A DNA stretch of 64,000 nt from Planctomycetota bacterium. GTDB lineage: Bacteria > Planctomycetota > B15-G4. Both the position numbers and the translations under genes were made by a program. How positions within the stretch are numbered: position 1 is the stretch's first letter; every line of letters starts with the position of its first letter. Of the stretch, positions 1 through 14,136 are shown piece by piece. The notes under the pieces are model-generated. The model was not told the DNA's origin and did not search any database. It saw nothing but the letters and a program-made list of their open reading frames with translations. The stretch is from positions 15,785 to 79,784 of the forward strand of contig QNBX01000002.1 of the NCBI GenBank assembly GCA_003644265.1, given 5' to 3'.

Positions 1-80
1 ACATGGCCGAGGTGCCCCAGCCCGAGGCCGAGCCGGTCAAGCGCGAGCTGCCGGTGGTCGACTTCGGAGCTGACGGCTGA
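1..80 (+). CDS. lemA: LemA family protein, C-terminal end (partial)
   Basis: The window opens inside this gene. The frame that ends in TGA at 78-80 gives only the last 25 residues, a Pro/Glu-rich stretch finishing in ELPVVDFGADG. LemA proteins are membrane-anchored helical proteins whose tails are commonly Pro/Ala/Glu-rich and end in a P-x-V-x-F-like motif. lemA followed directly by TPM-domain genes is a widespread operon order, and two TPM genes follow here. The call rests on that tail and on context, since the helical core lies outside the window. Confidence 0.55.
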   Translation, partial: MAEVPQPEAEPVKRELPVVDFGADG

Positions 81-844
81 GCACCGGCGCACAGCTCGCC
101 GCGCTGGTCCTGTGTCTGGGGCTCTGCTCGCCGGTGGTTGGGGCCCAGCAGGTGCCGCCGGCCAGCGGCTGGGTGGTCGATCAGGTCGGGCTGCTCGACG
201 CGGGCACGCGCGCGCGGCTCACCGAGCGCTGCGAGAGCTTCCGCCAGGGCAGCGGCCACGAGGTGGCCCTGCTGATCATCCCCGAGCTGACGGACAAGAG
301 CCTGGAGGGTTACGCCCTCGAGGTGGCCCGCGCCTGGGGCCTGGGCGGCGAGGACAAGCACGACGGCGCCCTGCTGCTGGTGGTCACCGAGAGCCGCAAG
401 CTGCGCATCGAGGTGGGTCGCGGGCTGGAGGGCTCGCTCACCGACGCGTTCTCCAACCGCATCCTCGACGACGTGATCTCGCCTCGCTTCGCGGCGGGCG
501 ATTTTGCTGAGGGCCTGGAGGCCGGGTTGGCGGCCATGCACGCGGCCATCGGCGGCGACTACGCACCGCTCCAGCAAGCCACCCGACAGCGGCAGCGCCC
601 GGGCTTCGGCGGACTCACCATGCTGTTGATGCTGCTGCTGTTCGGCGGCATGGGGGGCATGCGCGGGCGTCGCGGCGGCATGTCGGGCCTGGGCTGGATG
701 TTCCTGGGTAGCGCCCTGGGCGGCGGCCATCGCGGCGGCGGCTTCGGTGGCTTCGGTGGAGGGGGCGGCGGCGGCTTTGGCGGCTTTGGCGGCTTTGGCG
801 GCGGGGGTGGTTTCTCCGGCGGTGGCTCCTCGGGAGGATGGTGA
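77..844 (+). CDS. TPM domain protein, YgcG type, with glycine-rich tail
   Basis: This is an exported TPM-domain (TPM phosphatase fold) protein. The core spans roughly residues 30-165, with the family hallmarks WGLGGEDKHDGALLLV and RIEVGRGLEG. A Met/Leu-rich hydrophobic segment follows, then a Gly/Phe tail ending GGGFSGGGSSGGW, the usual YgcG ending. Start choice is difficult. The first conventional start, GTG at 134, would cut through a clear signal peptide (LAALVLCLGLCSPVVGA, cleavage before QQ). The frame is open only back to 74, and CTG at 77, overlapping the upstream TGA, is the only codon that keeps the whole leader. I therefore favour a rare CTG start coupled to lemA. The next gene overlaps the stop. 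TPM proteins have been linked to photosystem repair in plants and to envelope functions in bacteria; the exact role here is unknown. Confidence 0.8.
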   Translation: MSTGAQLAALVLCLGLCSPVVGAQQVPPASGWVVDQVGLLDAGTRARLTERCESFRQGSGHEVALLIIPELTDKSLEGYALEVARAWGLGGEDKHDGALLLVVTESRKLRIEVGRGLEGSLTDAFSNRILDDVISPRFAAGDFAEGLEAGLAAMHAAIGGDYAPLQQATRQRQRPGFGGLTMLLMLLLFGGMGGMRGRRGGMSGLGWMFLGSALGGGHRGGGFGGFGGGGGGGFGGFGGFGGGGGFSGGGSSGGW

Positions 845-1623
845 GCATGCACGCATGCCTGGCCTTGTCGGACGGATCCTGGAGCGAAGACACGGGGCTT
901 TGGGTGCACTTTGGCACCTGGGGGCCGTGGATCCTGGCGCTGGTGGCGCTGCTGCTGGTGCTGCGGGCCGTGTCGCGTCGCCATCGTTACCGCGCGCTGG
1001 ACGTGCTCGACCCGGCAGCCTGCGAGCGCGTGCACGAGGCCATCCGTCGCGCTGAGCTGCGCACCGTGGGCGAGATCGTGCCGGTGGTCCTGGAGCGCTC
1101 CGATCCGCACCCTGGGGCCTGCTGGCTGGCCGCCGTGACGACGCTGCTGTTGGGCTCGGCCCTGGCCATGCCGCTGCTGCCCTTCCATCAACCGGTGGCC
1201 CTGCTGCTGTGTCAGGTCGCGTTGGGCGCCGCGGGCTGGCTGGCCGCATTCCTGCTGCCCGACGTGCAGCGCCTGTTCATGCGCGAGTCCCGGGCCGACG
1301 CGGTGGTGGCCGAGCAGGCGCTGATCGAGTTCTACAGCCACGGCCTGCAGCGCACCGAGGCCGCCACCGGCGTGCTGCTCTTCGTGAGCCTGCTCGAGCA
1401 CCGCGTCGTCGTGCTGGGAGACGAGGGCATCGACGCCCACATGGGGCCCGAGCGCTGGGCCGAGGTGACCGGCGGCCTGCTGCGCGAGGTGGCCGCAGGG
1501 CGCCTGGGCGAGGGCCTCGTGGCCGCCGTCGACGCCGCCGGAGAGGCCCTGGCCGAGCATTTCCCCTGGGTCGACGGTGACCGCAACGAGCTGCCGGATC
1601 GGCTCATCGTGCGCCGCGAATAG
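838..1623 (+). CDS. Membrane TPM domain protein
   Basis: This is a second TPM-family protein (261 residues) that overlaps the 3' end of the previous gene by seven bases, so translation is probably coupled. A transmembrane helix near residues 30-45 (PWILALVALLLVLRAV) is followed by the N-terminal half of the TPM fold (AIRRAELRTVGEIVPVVLE). A two-helix hydrophobic insert follows around residues 98-142. The second half carries LLFVSLLEHRVVVLGDEGI and the closing segment GEGLVAAVDAAGEALAEHFP. This TM-TPM-TM-TPM layout matches the predicted membrane proteins of COG3762, which typically follow lemA and a YgcG-type gene. Together the three genes form one operon. Biochemical function is unknown. Confidence 0.8.
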   Translation: MVSMHACLALSDGSWSEDTGLWVHFGTWGPWILALVALLLVLRAVSRRHRYRALDVLDPAACERVHEAIRRAELRTVGEIVPVVLERSDPHPGACWLAAVTTLLLGSALAMPLLPFHQPVALLLCQVALGAAGWLAAFLLPDVQRLFMRESRADAVVAEQALIEFYSHGLQRTEAATGVLLFVSLLEHRVVVLGDEGIDAHMGPERWAEVTGGLLREVAAGRLGEGLVAAVDAAGEALAEHFPWVDGDRNELPDRLIVRRE

Positions 1624-1752
1624 CCCCTCCCGAGGCCCCGGCAGGGCGGGATCTCCAACTCGGAGACCCCGCATCGCCAAGCCTGTGGCATTATGTCGTT
1701 GCTGGCGCGACAAGCTGCCGGTGCCACACGGTCTGGCCAGGGAGGAATCGGC

Positions 1753-3417
1753 ATGCTCTCCGCAGTCCTGTTTGAAGCCGCGCTCGCGGCGTTGATGCTG
1801 CCCGGCACCCTGGACCCCGGCCCGATCTCTCCGGCGGCGCCGGTCGCCCTCGTCGCTGCCGAGGAGCAGCCCGCAGCCCTGGCGCGCTACGGTGAGATCG
1901 TGCTGGGCAGCGAGGAGGCCTTCCTCGATCTGGACGCCAGCGTCGAGACCACCTGGCGCTTGGTGCTCGAGCTGCTCGAGCTGGACGCCCCGGGCCTGCC
2001 CAACGCGGTGCTGGCCGACACCTGGCTGGTGCTCGACGACATGTGGCTGCGCCTGGAGTCCCTGCCCTGGACCTCGGGCGACTGGACCCGCGTGCGCCTG
2101 CGCGTGGGCACCATGGAGCGCGCCGAGGATGTGCAGCTGGCCGAGTCCATGCTGAGCGAACTGGCCCGCGGCCTCGATGGGCTGCGCGCCCAACAGGCCG
2201 CCGAGCGCGAGGCCGCCCTGGCCGGCGAACGCCTGGCCGCCCTGGCCGCCGAACGTCTGGCCGCCGAACAGAGCTCGTCGGGCTTCGGGCCGGACTCCTT
2301 CTGGGTGGCGCCGTACTGGGTCCCGTTCCATGCGTTGCTCAGCTACGACTGGTGGGGCTGGATGGACAGCGGCTCCTACGCCGAGTCGTACGACGCACCC
2401 TCCGGCGCCCCGACCTGGCTCTACGACCCGTGGGCCGACCTGCCGGACGACTGGGGGCAGCTTGGCGGCGGGGGAGGCGGCGGTGGTGGGTACGCCGGAG
2501 GTGACGACGGTCTGCCCGGCGGCAACGACGGCGGGGCGGGCGACGGCGCCGGCACGAACGGCGGGGGCGCGGGCGATGATGACGGCGTGGACCCGACCTT
2601 CGACGGGGACCTGCCGCCGCTCAACCCACGCATCGCCCACTGGTACGGCGGCACGCCGGCATCCCGCGCAGGGCCTATCGACGCCAACGCGCGCATCAAC
2701 GCCAAGGGCCTCTCGCAGGTGCGCGGCAGGTCCATCGTGCTGGCACCCAAGCCCGGCAGCTCAGCCAAGCCCGGCAGCTCAGCCAAGACGGGCTCGCGCA
2801 GCGTGGTGCTGCCGGCCTTGCCGCTCTCGGCGCTGCGTCCCCTGGGCAAGCTGACCATCGCCGGTTTCGGGGGAGGCTATGCCGGCCGGACGAGCGCGGG
2901 CAGCCTGGCCAGCGGGAGTTCGAGCGGCAGCTCGGGTTCTGCGTCGGGCGGCCTGTCCAGTTCGAGCGGTAGCTCGGTGAGCAGCCCGAACGGCAGCACG
3001 GCCCGCGGCTCATCAAGCCGCGGCTCCATCTTGTCGGTCACGCGACGCAGCGTCACCCCGTTGCCGCGCACGGTGTTTACGCGCGACGTCCCGGTCACGC
3101 GTTCGGCCGGCGCACGTTCGGCCGGTACAAGCTCCGCGCGCGGGAGCCTGTCGTCCGCGGGCCGAACCCTGCGTGGGACCAGCCACTCGCGGTCATCCGG
3201 GTTCAATTCGAGCTCCGGCCGCGCGTCGAGCATCAGCCGCTCCAAGCCCCAGTCGGGGTTCAGCAGCCGGAGCCCCACGCGCACGTCGGTGAAGGCCGCG
3301 CCGCGCGGCAAGAGCAGCAGCCGCAAGACGTCGAAGAGCCGGCCATCGACCAGCTCACGCAAGTCCTCCACGGGGAGCAAGTCGGTCCGCAAGTCCAAGA
3401 GCAAGGGCCGCCCGTAG
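1753..3417 (+). CDS. Exported hypothetical protein with Gly-rich linker and Ser/Arg/Lys-rich basic tail
   Basis: No known family recognised. The start is ATG at 1753, preceded by GGAGG at a good distance; an upstream in-frame ATG at 1693 lacks a ribosome site. The 554-residue product begins with a hydrophobic leader (about residues 1-30). An acidic helical region follows with Leu/Glu repeats and an Ala/Glu/Arg coiled-coil-like stretch (QQAAEREAALAGERLAALAA), then a Trp/Tyr-rich patch and a run of glycines with Asp/Asn. From about residue 300 on it is low complexity, dominated by Ser, Gly, Arg and Lys and ending in SKSVRKSKSKGRP. The strongly basic tail suggests binding to a polyanion such as cell-surface glycan or nucleic acid; this is a guess from composition only. 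Confidence 0.7.
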   Translation: MLSAVLFEAALAALMLPGTLDPGPISPAAPVALVAAEEQPAALARYGEIVLGSEEAFLDLDASVETTWRLVLELLELDAPGLPNAVLADTWLVLDDMWLRLESLPWTSGDWTRVRLRVGTMERAEDVQLAESMLSELARGLDGLRAQQAAEREAALAGERLAALAAERLAAEQSSSGFGPDSFWVAPYWVPFHALLSYDWWGWMDSGSYAESYDAPSGAPTWLYDPWADLPDDWGQLGGGGGGGGGYAGGDDGLPGGNDGGAGDGAGTNGGGAGDDDGVDPTFDGDLPPLNPRIAHWYGGTPASRAGPIDANARINAKGLSQVRGRSIVLAPKPGSSAKPGSSAKTGSRSVVLPALPLSALRPLGKLTIAGFGGGYAGRTSAGSLASGSSSGSSGSASGGLSSSSGSSVSSPNGSTARGSSSRGSILSVTRRSVTPLPRTVFTRDVPVTRSAGARSAGTSSARGSLSSAGRTLRGTSHSRSSGFNSSSGRASSISRSKPQSGFSSRSPTRTSVKAAPRGKSSSRKTSKSRPSTSSRKSSTGSKSVRKSKSKGRP

Positions 3418-3480
3418 TCCCGCCATAGGTCGCGGCCTCGCCCTGGTACCCTGCGCCGCTCCCCGCTGGAGCGGTCGTCC

Positions 3481-3951
3481 ATGGACATCCTCGTGCGCGC
3501 GACCACGCTTGCCGACCGCGATCTGCTGGTGGGCTTCAACCAGGCCATGGCGCAGGAGAGCGAGGGCCGCGCGCTGGACGGCGCCATCCTGCGGCGCGGC
3601 GTGGCAGCGGTGCTGGCCGACGCCGCGCGCGGCCGCTACCTGGTGGCCGAGCGCGAGGGGCTCCCGCTGGGTTGCCTGATGATCACGCGCGAGTGGAGCG
3701 ACTGGCGCGACGCCTGGATCTGGTGGATCCAATCGGTCTGGGTGCAGCCCGAGGCTCGCCGCCAGGGCGTTTACCGCGCCTTGCACCTTGAGGTGCAGGC
3801 GCGCGCGGCGCGAGCGGGCGATGTGCATACGCTGAGGCTGTACGTCGAGCGCGAGAACAGCGCGGCCCAGCGCACCTACGCGTCCGTGGGCATGAGCCCC
3901 TCGCGCTACCTGCTCTATGCGCAGGCGCTGGTGCCGGGCACAGACGACTGA
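3481..3951 (+). CDS. GNAT family N-acetyltransferase
   Basis: A 156-residue single-domain GNAT acyltransferase, the usual length for the family. Acetyl-CoA-binding motif A is visible as SVWVQPEARRQGVYRAL (about residues 82-98), corresponding to the consensus V-x-P-x-x-R-x-x-G-x-x. The C-terminal beta-bulge segment follows (TLRLYVERENSAAQRTYASVGM), in which N and the A-x-x-x-Y-x-x-x-G-F-like motif position the thiol. The acceptor substrate cannot be predicted. The gene stands alone, 63 bases after the preceding gene and convergent with the helicase gene downstream. Confidence 0.9.
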   Translation: MDILVRATTLADRDLLVGFNQAMAQESEGRALDGAILRRGVAAVLADAARGRYLVAEREGLPLGCLMITREWSDWRDAWIWWIQSVWVQPEARRQGVYRALHLEVQARAARAGDVHTLRLYVERENSAAQRTYASVGMSPSRYLLYAQALVPGTDD

Positions 3952-3985
3952 TCCGGTCGCGCGACTGCGCCAGCCCAGCTGCGAC

Positions 3986-6013
3986 TCAGCGCGCGGGGGT
4001 TCCGCGCCGCTTGCGCTTGGCGCCCGGGCGGCCGCCGCCCTTGCGCCCGCGTCCCTTGGGAGTCGAGCCCCAGGGTCGCCAGCCCTCGGGCGGGCTCTGG
4101 CCGGTCATCTCGAACAGGAAGCGGCTGGGCATGGACTCGGCGCGCGTGCCGTACTGGCTGCGGCTGGCGGTCAGGGTCAGCACCAGCCGACGCTTGGCCC
4201 GGGTGATGCCGACGTACATCAGGCGCCGCTCCTCATCGACGGTGTCCTCCTCGATCGAGCGCTTGTGCGGCAGCAGGCCCTCCTCGACCCCCGCCAGGTA
4301 GACCTCGTCGAACTCGAGGCCCTTGGCGGCGTGCAGCGTCATGAGCGTGACCAGATTGCGCTCCTTGCTGTCCTCCGGCGTGGTGTCGTCGTTGGCGGCC
4401 AGGGCCACGCGCTCCAGGAACTTGGCCAGCGTGGGCTTGGAGCTGCGCTTGACGTAGTGCTCCGCCATATCGAGCACCTCGAGCACGGCGGCCCAGCGGC
4501 TGGCGGCTTCGGAGGCGTCCTTGGTGCTGCGCTCGACCTCGGCCTTGTAGCTGACGGCCTCCAGCAGTGAGCCGATGCGCTGCACTAGGTCGCGGCCGGG
4601 GTCGTTGACGCCGAAGCGCGCCAGGATCTCGCGCAGCTCCAGCACGCCCGTCGCGGCGGCGGTGGGCAGCTCGCCCGCGTGGGCCGCGTCCTCGAAGGCC
4701 AGGGGCACGCTGCAGGTCTGGTCGCCGGCGCGGCTCAGGGCTCGGTCGATGGAGGTCTTGCCCACGCCGCGTGGGGGGCGGTTGACGATGCGCAGCCACG
4801 AGGACTCGTCGTCGCCGTTGGCCAGCAGGCGCATGTACGCCAGCACGTCGCGCACCTCCTTGCGATCAAAGAACGAGTTGCCGCCCACCAGCACGTAGGG
4901 CACCTGGCCCGCGCGCAGGGCCGTCTCCAGCGGACGCGGCTGTTGGCCGGTGCGGAACAGGATGGCCACGTCGCCCAGGCGACAGTGGTCCTTTTGCACG
5001 CGCCGCACCAGGTCGCGGACGATCCACTCGCCCTCGACGATCTCGTCCTCCAGCCGCTCGATGCTGGGGTGCAGGCCGGGGCCCAGGCCCGAGCGCAGGG
5101 TCTTCTCGTGTCGCTTGGTGTTGTGCGCGATGACGCGGTTGGCCGCGTCCAGGATGAAGCCGGTGCTGCGGTAGTTGGTCTCCAGGCGCACCACGACCGC
5201 GCCGGGGAAGTCGTGCTCAAAGCCCAGGATCTTGCTGACGTCGGCGCCGCGCCAACCGTAGATCGACTGGTCGTCGTCGCCCACCACGCACAGGTTGCGG
5301 TGGCCGCCGGCCAGGGCGCGGATGATCTCGTACTGCGGGCTGTTGGTGTCCTGGTACTCGTCGACCATGATCCAGCGGTAGCGCTCGGTGAACTCCTCGC
5401 GCGCGGCGGGGTGCTGCTCCAAGAGCTGCAAGGTCAGCAGCAGCAGGTCGTCGAAGTCGACCAGCGAGGCCCGCCGCAGCTGCTCGTCGTAGCGCTGCTG
5501 CACGCGCGCCACTAGCTCCTCGACGGCGTCGCTGGCGGCGTCCAGCGCGGCGCCGTGGGACAGGCGCTTGTTCTTGTTGAGCGACAGCTTGGCCTGCACC
5601 TGCCCGGGGCGGGCCAGGGCGTCGCTGACCTTGAGCTCGCGCATGACCGCGCGCACGGTGGCCAGCTGATCGGACGCGTCGCAGATGCTGAAACCGTCGC
5701 GCAGCCCCAGCAGCTTGCCGTGCGAGCGCAGGGCCTTGATGCAGAAGGCGTGAAAGGTGCCCACGGTCATCTCGCCCGCGGCGTCCTTGCCCACCAGCCC
5801 GGCCACGCGCGACTTCATCTCACGGGCCGCCTTGTTGGTGAAGGTCATGGCCAGCAGCTGGTCCGGGCGCGCGCCCTGCTGCAGCAGGTGGGCGATGCGG
5901 AACGTGATCACCCGCGTCTTGCCCGTGCCGGCGCCCGCCAGCACCAGCACCGGGCCCTCGGTGGTGGTGACGGCCAGGGCTTGCTCGGGGTTGAGGTGGG
6001 CCAGGATGTTCAC
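3986..6013 (-). CDS. UvrD/PcrA/Rep-type superfamily 1A DNA helicase
   Basis: An ATP-dependent 3'-5' DNA helicase acting in repair and replication. The GTG at 6013 is the first start that directly precedes the helicase core; upstream in-frame sequence is low-complexity non-coding. The 675-residue product shows all SF1A motifs: Q-motif NPEQ, Walker A GAGTGKT (residues 27-33), motif II VDEYQDTN, motif III GDDDQSIYGWRGA, motif IV LETNYRS, motif V TLHAAKGLEFDEVYLAG and motif VI EERRLMYVGITRAKRRL. It ends in a basic Gly/Arg/Lys tail, the position where PcrA proteins carry their RNA-polymerase-binding module, although I do not see a clear Tudor-like motif. It is somewhat shorter than typical PcrA (about 720-740). 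PcrA, UvrD or Rep cannot be separated by eye. Confidence 0.93.
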   Translation of the reverse strand: MNILAHLNPEQALAVTTTEGPVLVLAGAGTGKTRVITFRIAHLLQQGARPDQLLAMTFTNKAAREMKSRVAGLVGKDAAGEMTVGTFHAFCIKALRSHGKLLGLRDGFSICDASDQLATVRAVMRELKVSDALARPGQVQAKLSLNKNKRLSHGAALDAASDAVEELVARVQQRYDEQLRRASLVDFDDLLLLTLQLLEQHPAAREEFTERYRWIMVDEYQDTNSPQYEIIRALAGGHRNLCVVGDDDQSIYGWRGADVSKILGFEHDFPGAVVVRLETNYRSTGFILDAANRVIAHNTKRHEKTLRSGLGPGLHPSIERLEDEIVEGEWIVRDLVRRVQKDHCRLGDVAILFRTGQQPRPLETALRAGQVPYVLVGGNSFFDRKEVRDVLAYMRLLANGDDESSWLRIVNRPPRGVGKTSIDRALSRAGDQTCSVPLAFEDAAHAGELPTAAATGVLELREILARFGVNDPGRDLVQRIGSLLEAVSYKAEVERSTKDASEAASRWAAVLEVLDMAEHYVKRSSKPTLAKFLERVALAANDDTTPEDSKERNLVTLMTLHAAKGLEFDEVYLAGVEEGLLPHKRSIEEDTVDEERRLMYVGITRAKRRLVLTLTASRSQYGTRAESMPSRFLFEMTGQSPPEGWRPWGSTPKGRGRKGGGRPGAKRKRRGTPAR

Positions 6014-6136
6014 GGGCGTGGGCTGCTCAGGGGGGGCGGGAGGCGCCGATAATGGGGCCTGCGGCCGTCGGTGCAACGGCTTGAATCCCGGCGCGTGAAC
6101 GTGCTCTTGACCACGAAGTCCCCACGGGACAGTATG

Positions 6137-6157
6137 TATCCGTCCATCCGGATGAAA
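6137..6157. promoter_or_regulatory. Candidate operator upstream of the ArsR-methyltransferase gene
   Basis: The AT-richer stretch upstream of the ArsR-family gene contains a perfect 10-bp palindrome, CATCCGGATG (6145-6154). It is preceded by a second half-site, TATCCG (6137-6142), so that TATCCG and CGGATG form a larger imperfect inverted repeat. ArsR-family repressors bind short inverted repeats of this kind and often autoregulate. The assignment is inference from position and symmetry. Confidence 0.35.
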
Positions 6158-6211
6158 AGAACACACCTGCTGTGAGCTGCCGCCGCCAGGGCGGCCTGGA
6201 GCCCCGCCCCC

Positions 6212-7144
6212 GTGACGTTCGACCTGGACGCCGCTGTCTCCGCCGCGCGCCTGCTGGGTGACCCCACCCGGCTGCGCCTGTTGGCTCTGCTGGGGCAGGA
6301 GCCGCTCAGCGTGGCTGAGCTCACGGCGGCCACCGGCCTGCCCCAGAGCCGCGTCTCGACCCATCTGGCGCGCCTGCGCGATCAGGGGCTGGTGACGCCC
6401 CGGCGCGAGGGCACGCGCTCGGTCCAGGCCTTGGCGCCTGCCGATGCGGCCCGCGGGGGCGCGCTCTGGCAGGCCCTGCGTCCGACCCTGCGCGACGCCC
6501 TGCTCGATGAGGACACGCAGCGCCTGACGCGCCACCGCAGCCGTGCGGGGGGCACCTGGGCCGACGGCGTGGCCGGCCGCATGGCGCGCCACTACGCGCC
6601 GGGTCGCACCTGGGAATCGGCGGCGCGGGCTCTGGCCGGCGTGGCGCGCCTGGGCCGGCTGCTCGACGTGGCCTCGGGTGACGGCGCCCTGGCCGAGGTC
6701 TTGGCGCCGCGGGCTCGGCGCGTGACCTGCTTGGATCGCTCGGCCGCCGTGGTGCGCGCCGGCGCCGCGCGCAGTCCGGCTTTGCGCTTCGTGCGCGGTG
6801 ACATGCACGCCCTGCCGTTTGGGGACGACAGCTACGAGCACGTGCTGCTGCTCAACGCTCTCAGCTACGCCCGCGATCCCGGGCTGGTGGTGGCCGAGGC
6901 CACGCGCGTGCTGGCGCCCGGCGGCACGCTGGTGGCCGTGGCCCTGCGCACCCACGGCCACGCTGAGCTGGCGGCGCGCTACGACCACCTGTGCCTGGGC
7001 TTCGAGCCCGACGAGCTGGGCGAGCTGTTTACGGGCTGCGGCCTCGCGCTCGATCTGTGCGCTGTGACCTCGCGCGAGCGCCGCCCGCCGCACCTGTCCG
7101 TCATCACCGTCTACGCCCGACGCCCGCCGATCGGCGCCAGCTGA
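6212..7144 (+). CDS. ArsR-family HTH regulator fused to SAM-dependent methyltransferase
   Basis: A 310-residue fusion. Residues 1-90 form an ArsR/SmtB winged helix ([20 protein letters not shown], then the recognition helix [19 protein letters not shown]). About residues 140-300 form a class I methyltransferase domain with SAM motif [16 protein letters not shown], acidic motif II VTCLDRS, and the later motifs [11 protein letters not shown] and [13 protein letters not shown]. No ArsR metal-site Cys-x-Cys pair is seen in the HTH part. Proteins with this architecture are often encoded beside methionine-cycle genes. metH follows 145 bases downstream on the same strand, which supports a role in sensing S-adenosylmethionine or S-adenosylhomocysteine; that ligand is inferred. 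Start GTG at 6212. Confidence 0.88.
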   Translation: MTFDLDAAVSAARLLGDPTRLRLLALLGQEPLSVAELTAATGLPQSRVSTHLARLRDQGLVTPRREGTRSVQALAPADAARGGALWQALRPTLRDALLDEDTQRLTRHRSRAGGTWADGVAGRMARHYAPGRTWESAARALAGVARLGRLLDVASGDGALAEVLAPRARRVTCLDRSAAVVRAGAARSPALRFVRGDMHALPFGDDSYEHVLLLNALSYARDPGLVVAEATRVLAPGGTLVAVALRTHGHAELAARYDHLCLGFEPDELGELFTGCGLALDLCAVTSRERRPPHLSVITVYARRPPIGAS

Positions 7145-7149
7145 GCGCC

Positions 7150-7176
7150 GAACACGTCGAACACGTCGAACACGTC
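7150..7176. repeat. Short tandem repeat, 3 x 9 bp, in the metH leader
   Basis: Three perfect copies of GAACACGTC lie just after the ArsR-methyltransferase stop codon, followed by degenerate CACACCGC-type repeats up to the metH start. The leader is C/A-rich on this strand and shows no obvious hairpin. It may be a regulator-binding array or simple slippage; nothing in the sequence decides. Confidence 0.6.
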
Positions 7177-7289
7177 GCACACCGCCCCTGGCACACCGCA
7201 CACCGCACTCGGCGCGAACACACGAACGCCCAGCACGCAAACACGCACGCACGCCCAGCTCATACGCCTCGCAGCACACCGGAGTCCCC

Positions 7290-10994
<3,705 letters not shown>

Positions 10995-11017
10995 GCGCAG
11001 GCCCGCGCGTCGCGCGC

Positions 11018-13485
<2,468 letters not shown>

Positions 13486-13486
<1 letters not shown>

Positions 13487-14124
13487 CAGTCGTCCTCCTC
13501 CGGCTGCTCCGCCTGCACCACCGTGGCCAGCTTGAGCAGCTGCGAACTCACGCTCAGACCGCGTCGCTCGGCCTCGTCCTTGTTGATCTCGAAGGCCGTC
13601 CGGCCCAGTCGGAAGTAGAAGCGCGCGACGCCGCCCGTGGTGGCGTAGTCATCGATCTCGCTCACGCAGAAGGTATGGCTCTTCTTTAGTGCGGGGCGGA
13701 TCAGCTTGAGGTGCTGCTGCTCTGAGTGGCTCACGAACAGCAGGTGCGCCGTGGCCGCGGCCTTGATGGAGTCGAAGCGTCTCAGCTCGACCTCGCGGCC
13801 GCCGACGGTCTTGCCCTTGAGCGTGGCGTCCAGGATGGGGCCGAAGGGGTCCTCGCCCAGGACGCCCACCACCAGCGGGGCGAGCTCGTCATCCTGGTCG
13901 TCAAAGGCCTGCTCGGGCCAGGTCACGTAGCGCGCGAAGTTGTACAGGAAGGCCGCCTTGACCTTGTACTCGAGGGAGTTGTCGAACCACGGCACCGCCG
14001 AACCGGTGCTCAGCAGGGCCGCCACGAACAGCACGGCCAGCAGGGCCAGGCGCCGGTTGGGTGCACCTGGATGCATCGTTCCAGTTGGCGTGGGGCGGGG
14101 GGTGGGGGCGTTGGGTCGGGCCAC
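13486..14124 (-). CDS. YfiR family periplasmic protein (DUF4154)
   Basis: A 212-residue exported protein of the YfiR family. After an N-terminal hydrophobic leader (RRLALLAVLFVAALLSTGSA) come the conserved features KVKAAFLYNFARYVTWPEQ, LVVGVLGEDPFGPILDATLKG and the strand VARFYFRLGRTAFEINKDEA. It ends SSQLLKLATVV, the usual family ending. YfiR proteins are periplasmic and, in the characterised Pseudomonas system, repress a membrane diguanylate cyclase. Here the partner is more likely the hybrid kinase encoded immediately downstream with overlapping stop and start. A TonB receptor gene lies 12 bases upstream. The order TonB receptor - DUF4154 - hybrid kinase recurs in Gram-negative bacteria. 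Confidence 0.9.
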
Positions 14125-14136
14125 GTCGATTGCCGA

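Noticed and set aside
6060..6105. Sequence around GTGCAACGGCTTGAA looked like part of an SAH riboswitch upstream of the ArsR-methyltransferase/metH genes
   Set aside because: The flanking GAGGAGCG and CAGGCTCG blocks of that riboswitch are missing and no matching pseudoknot could be drawn.
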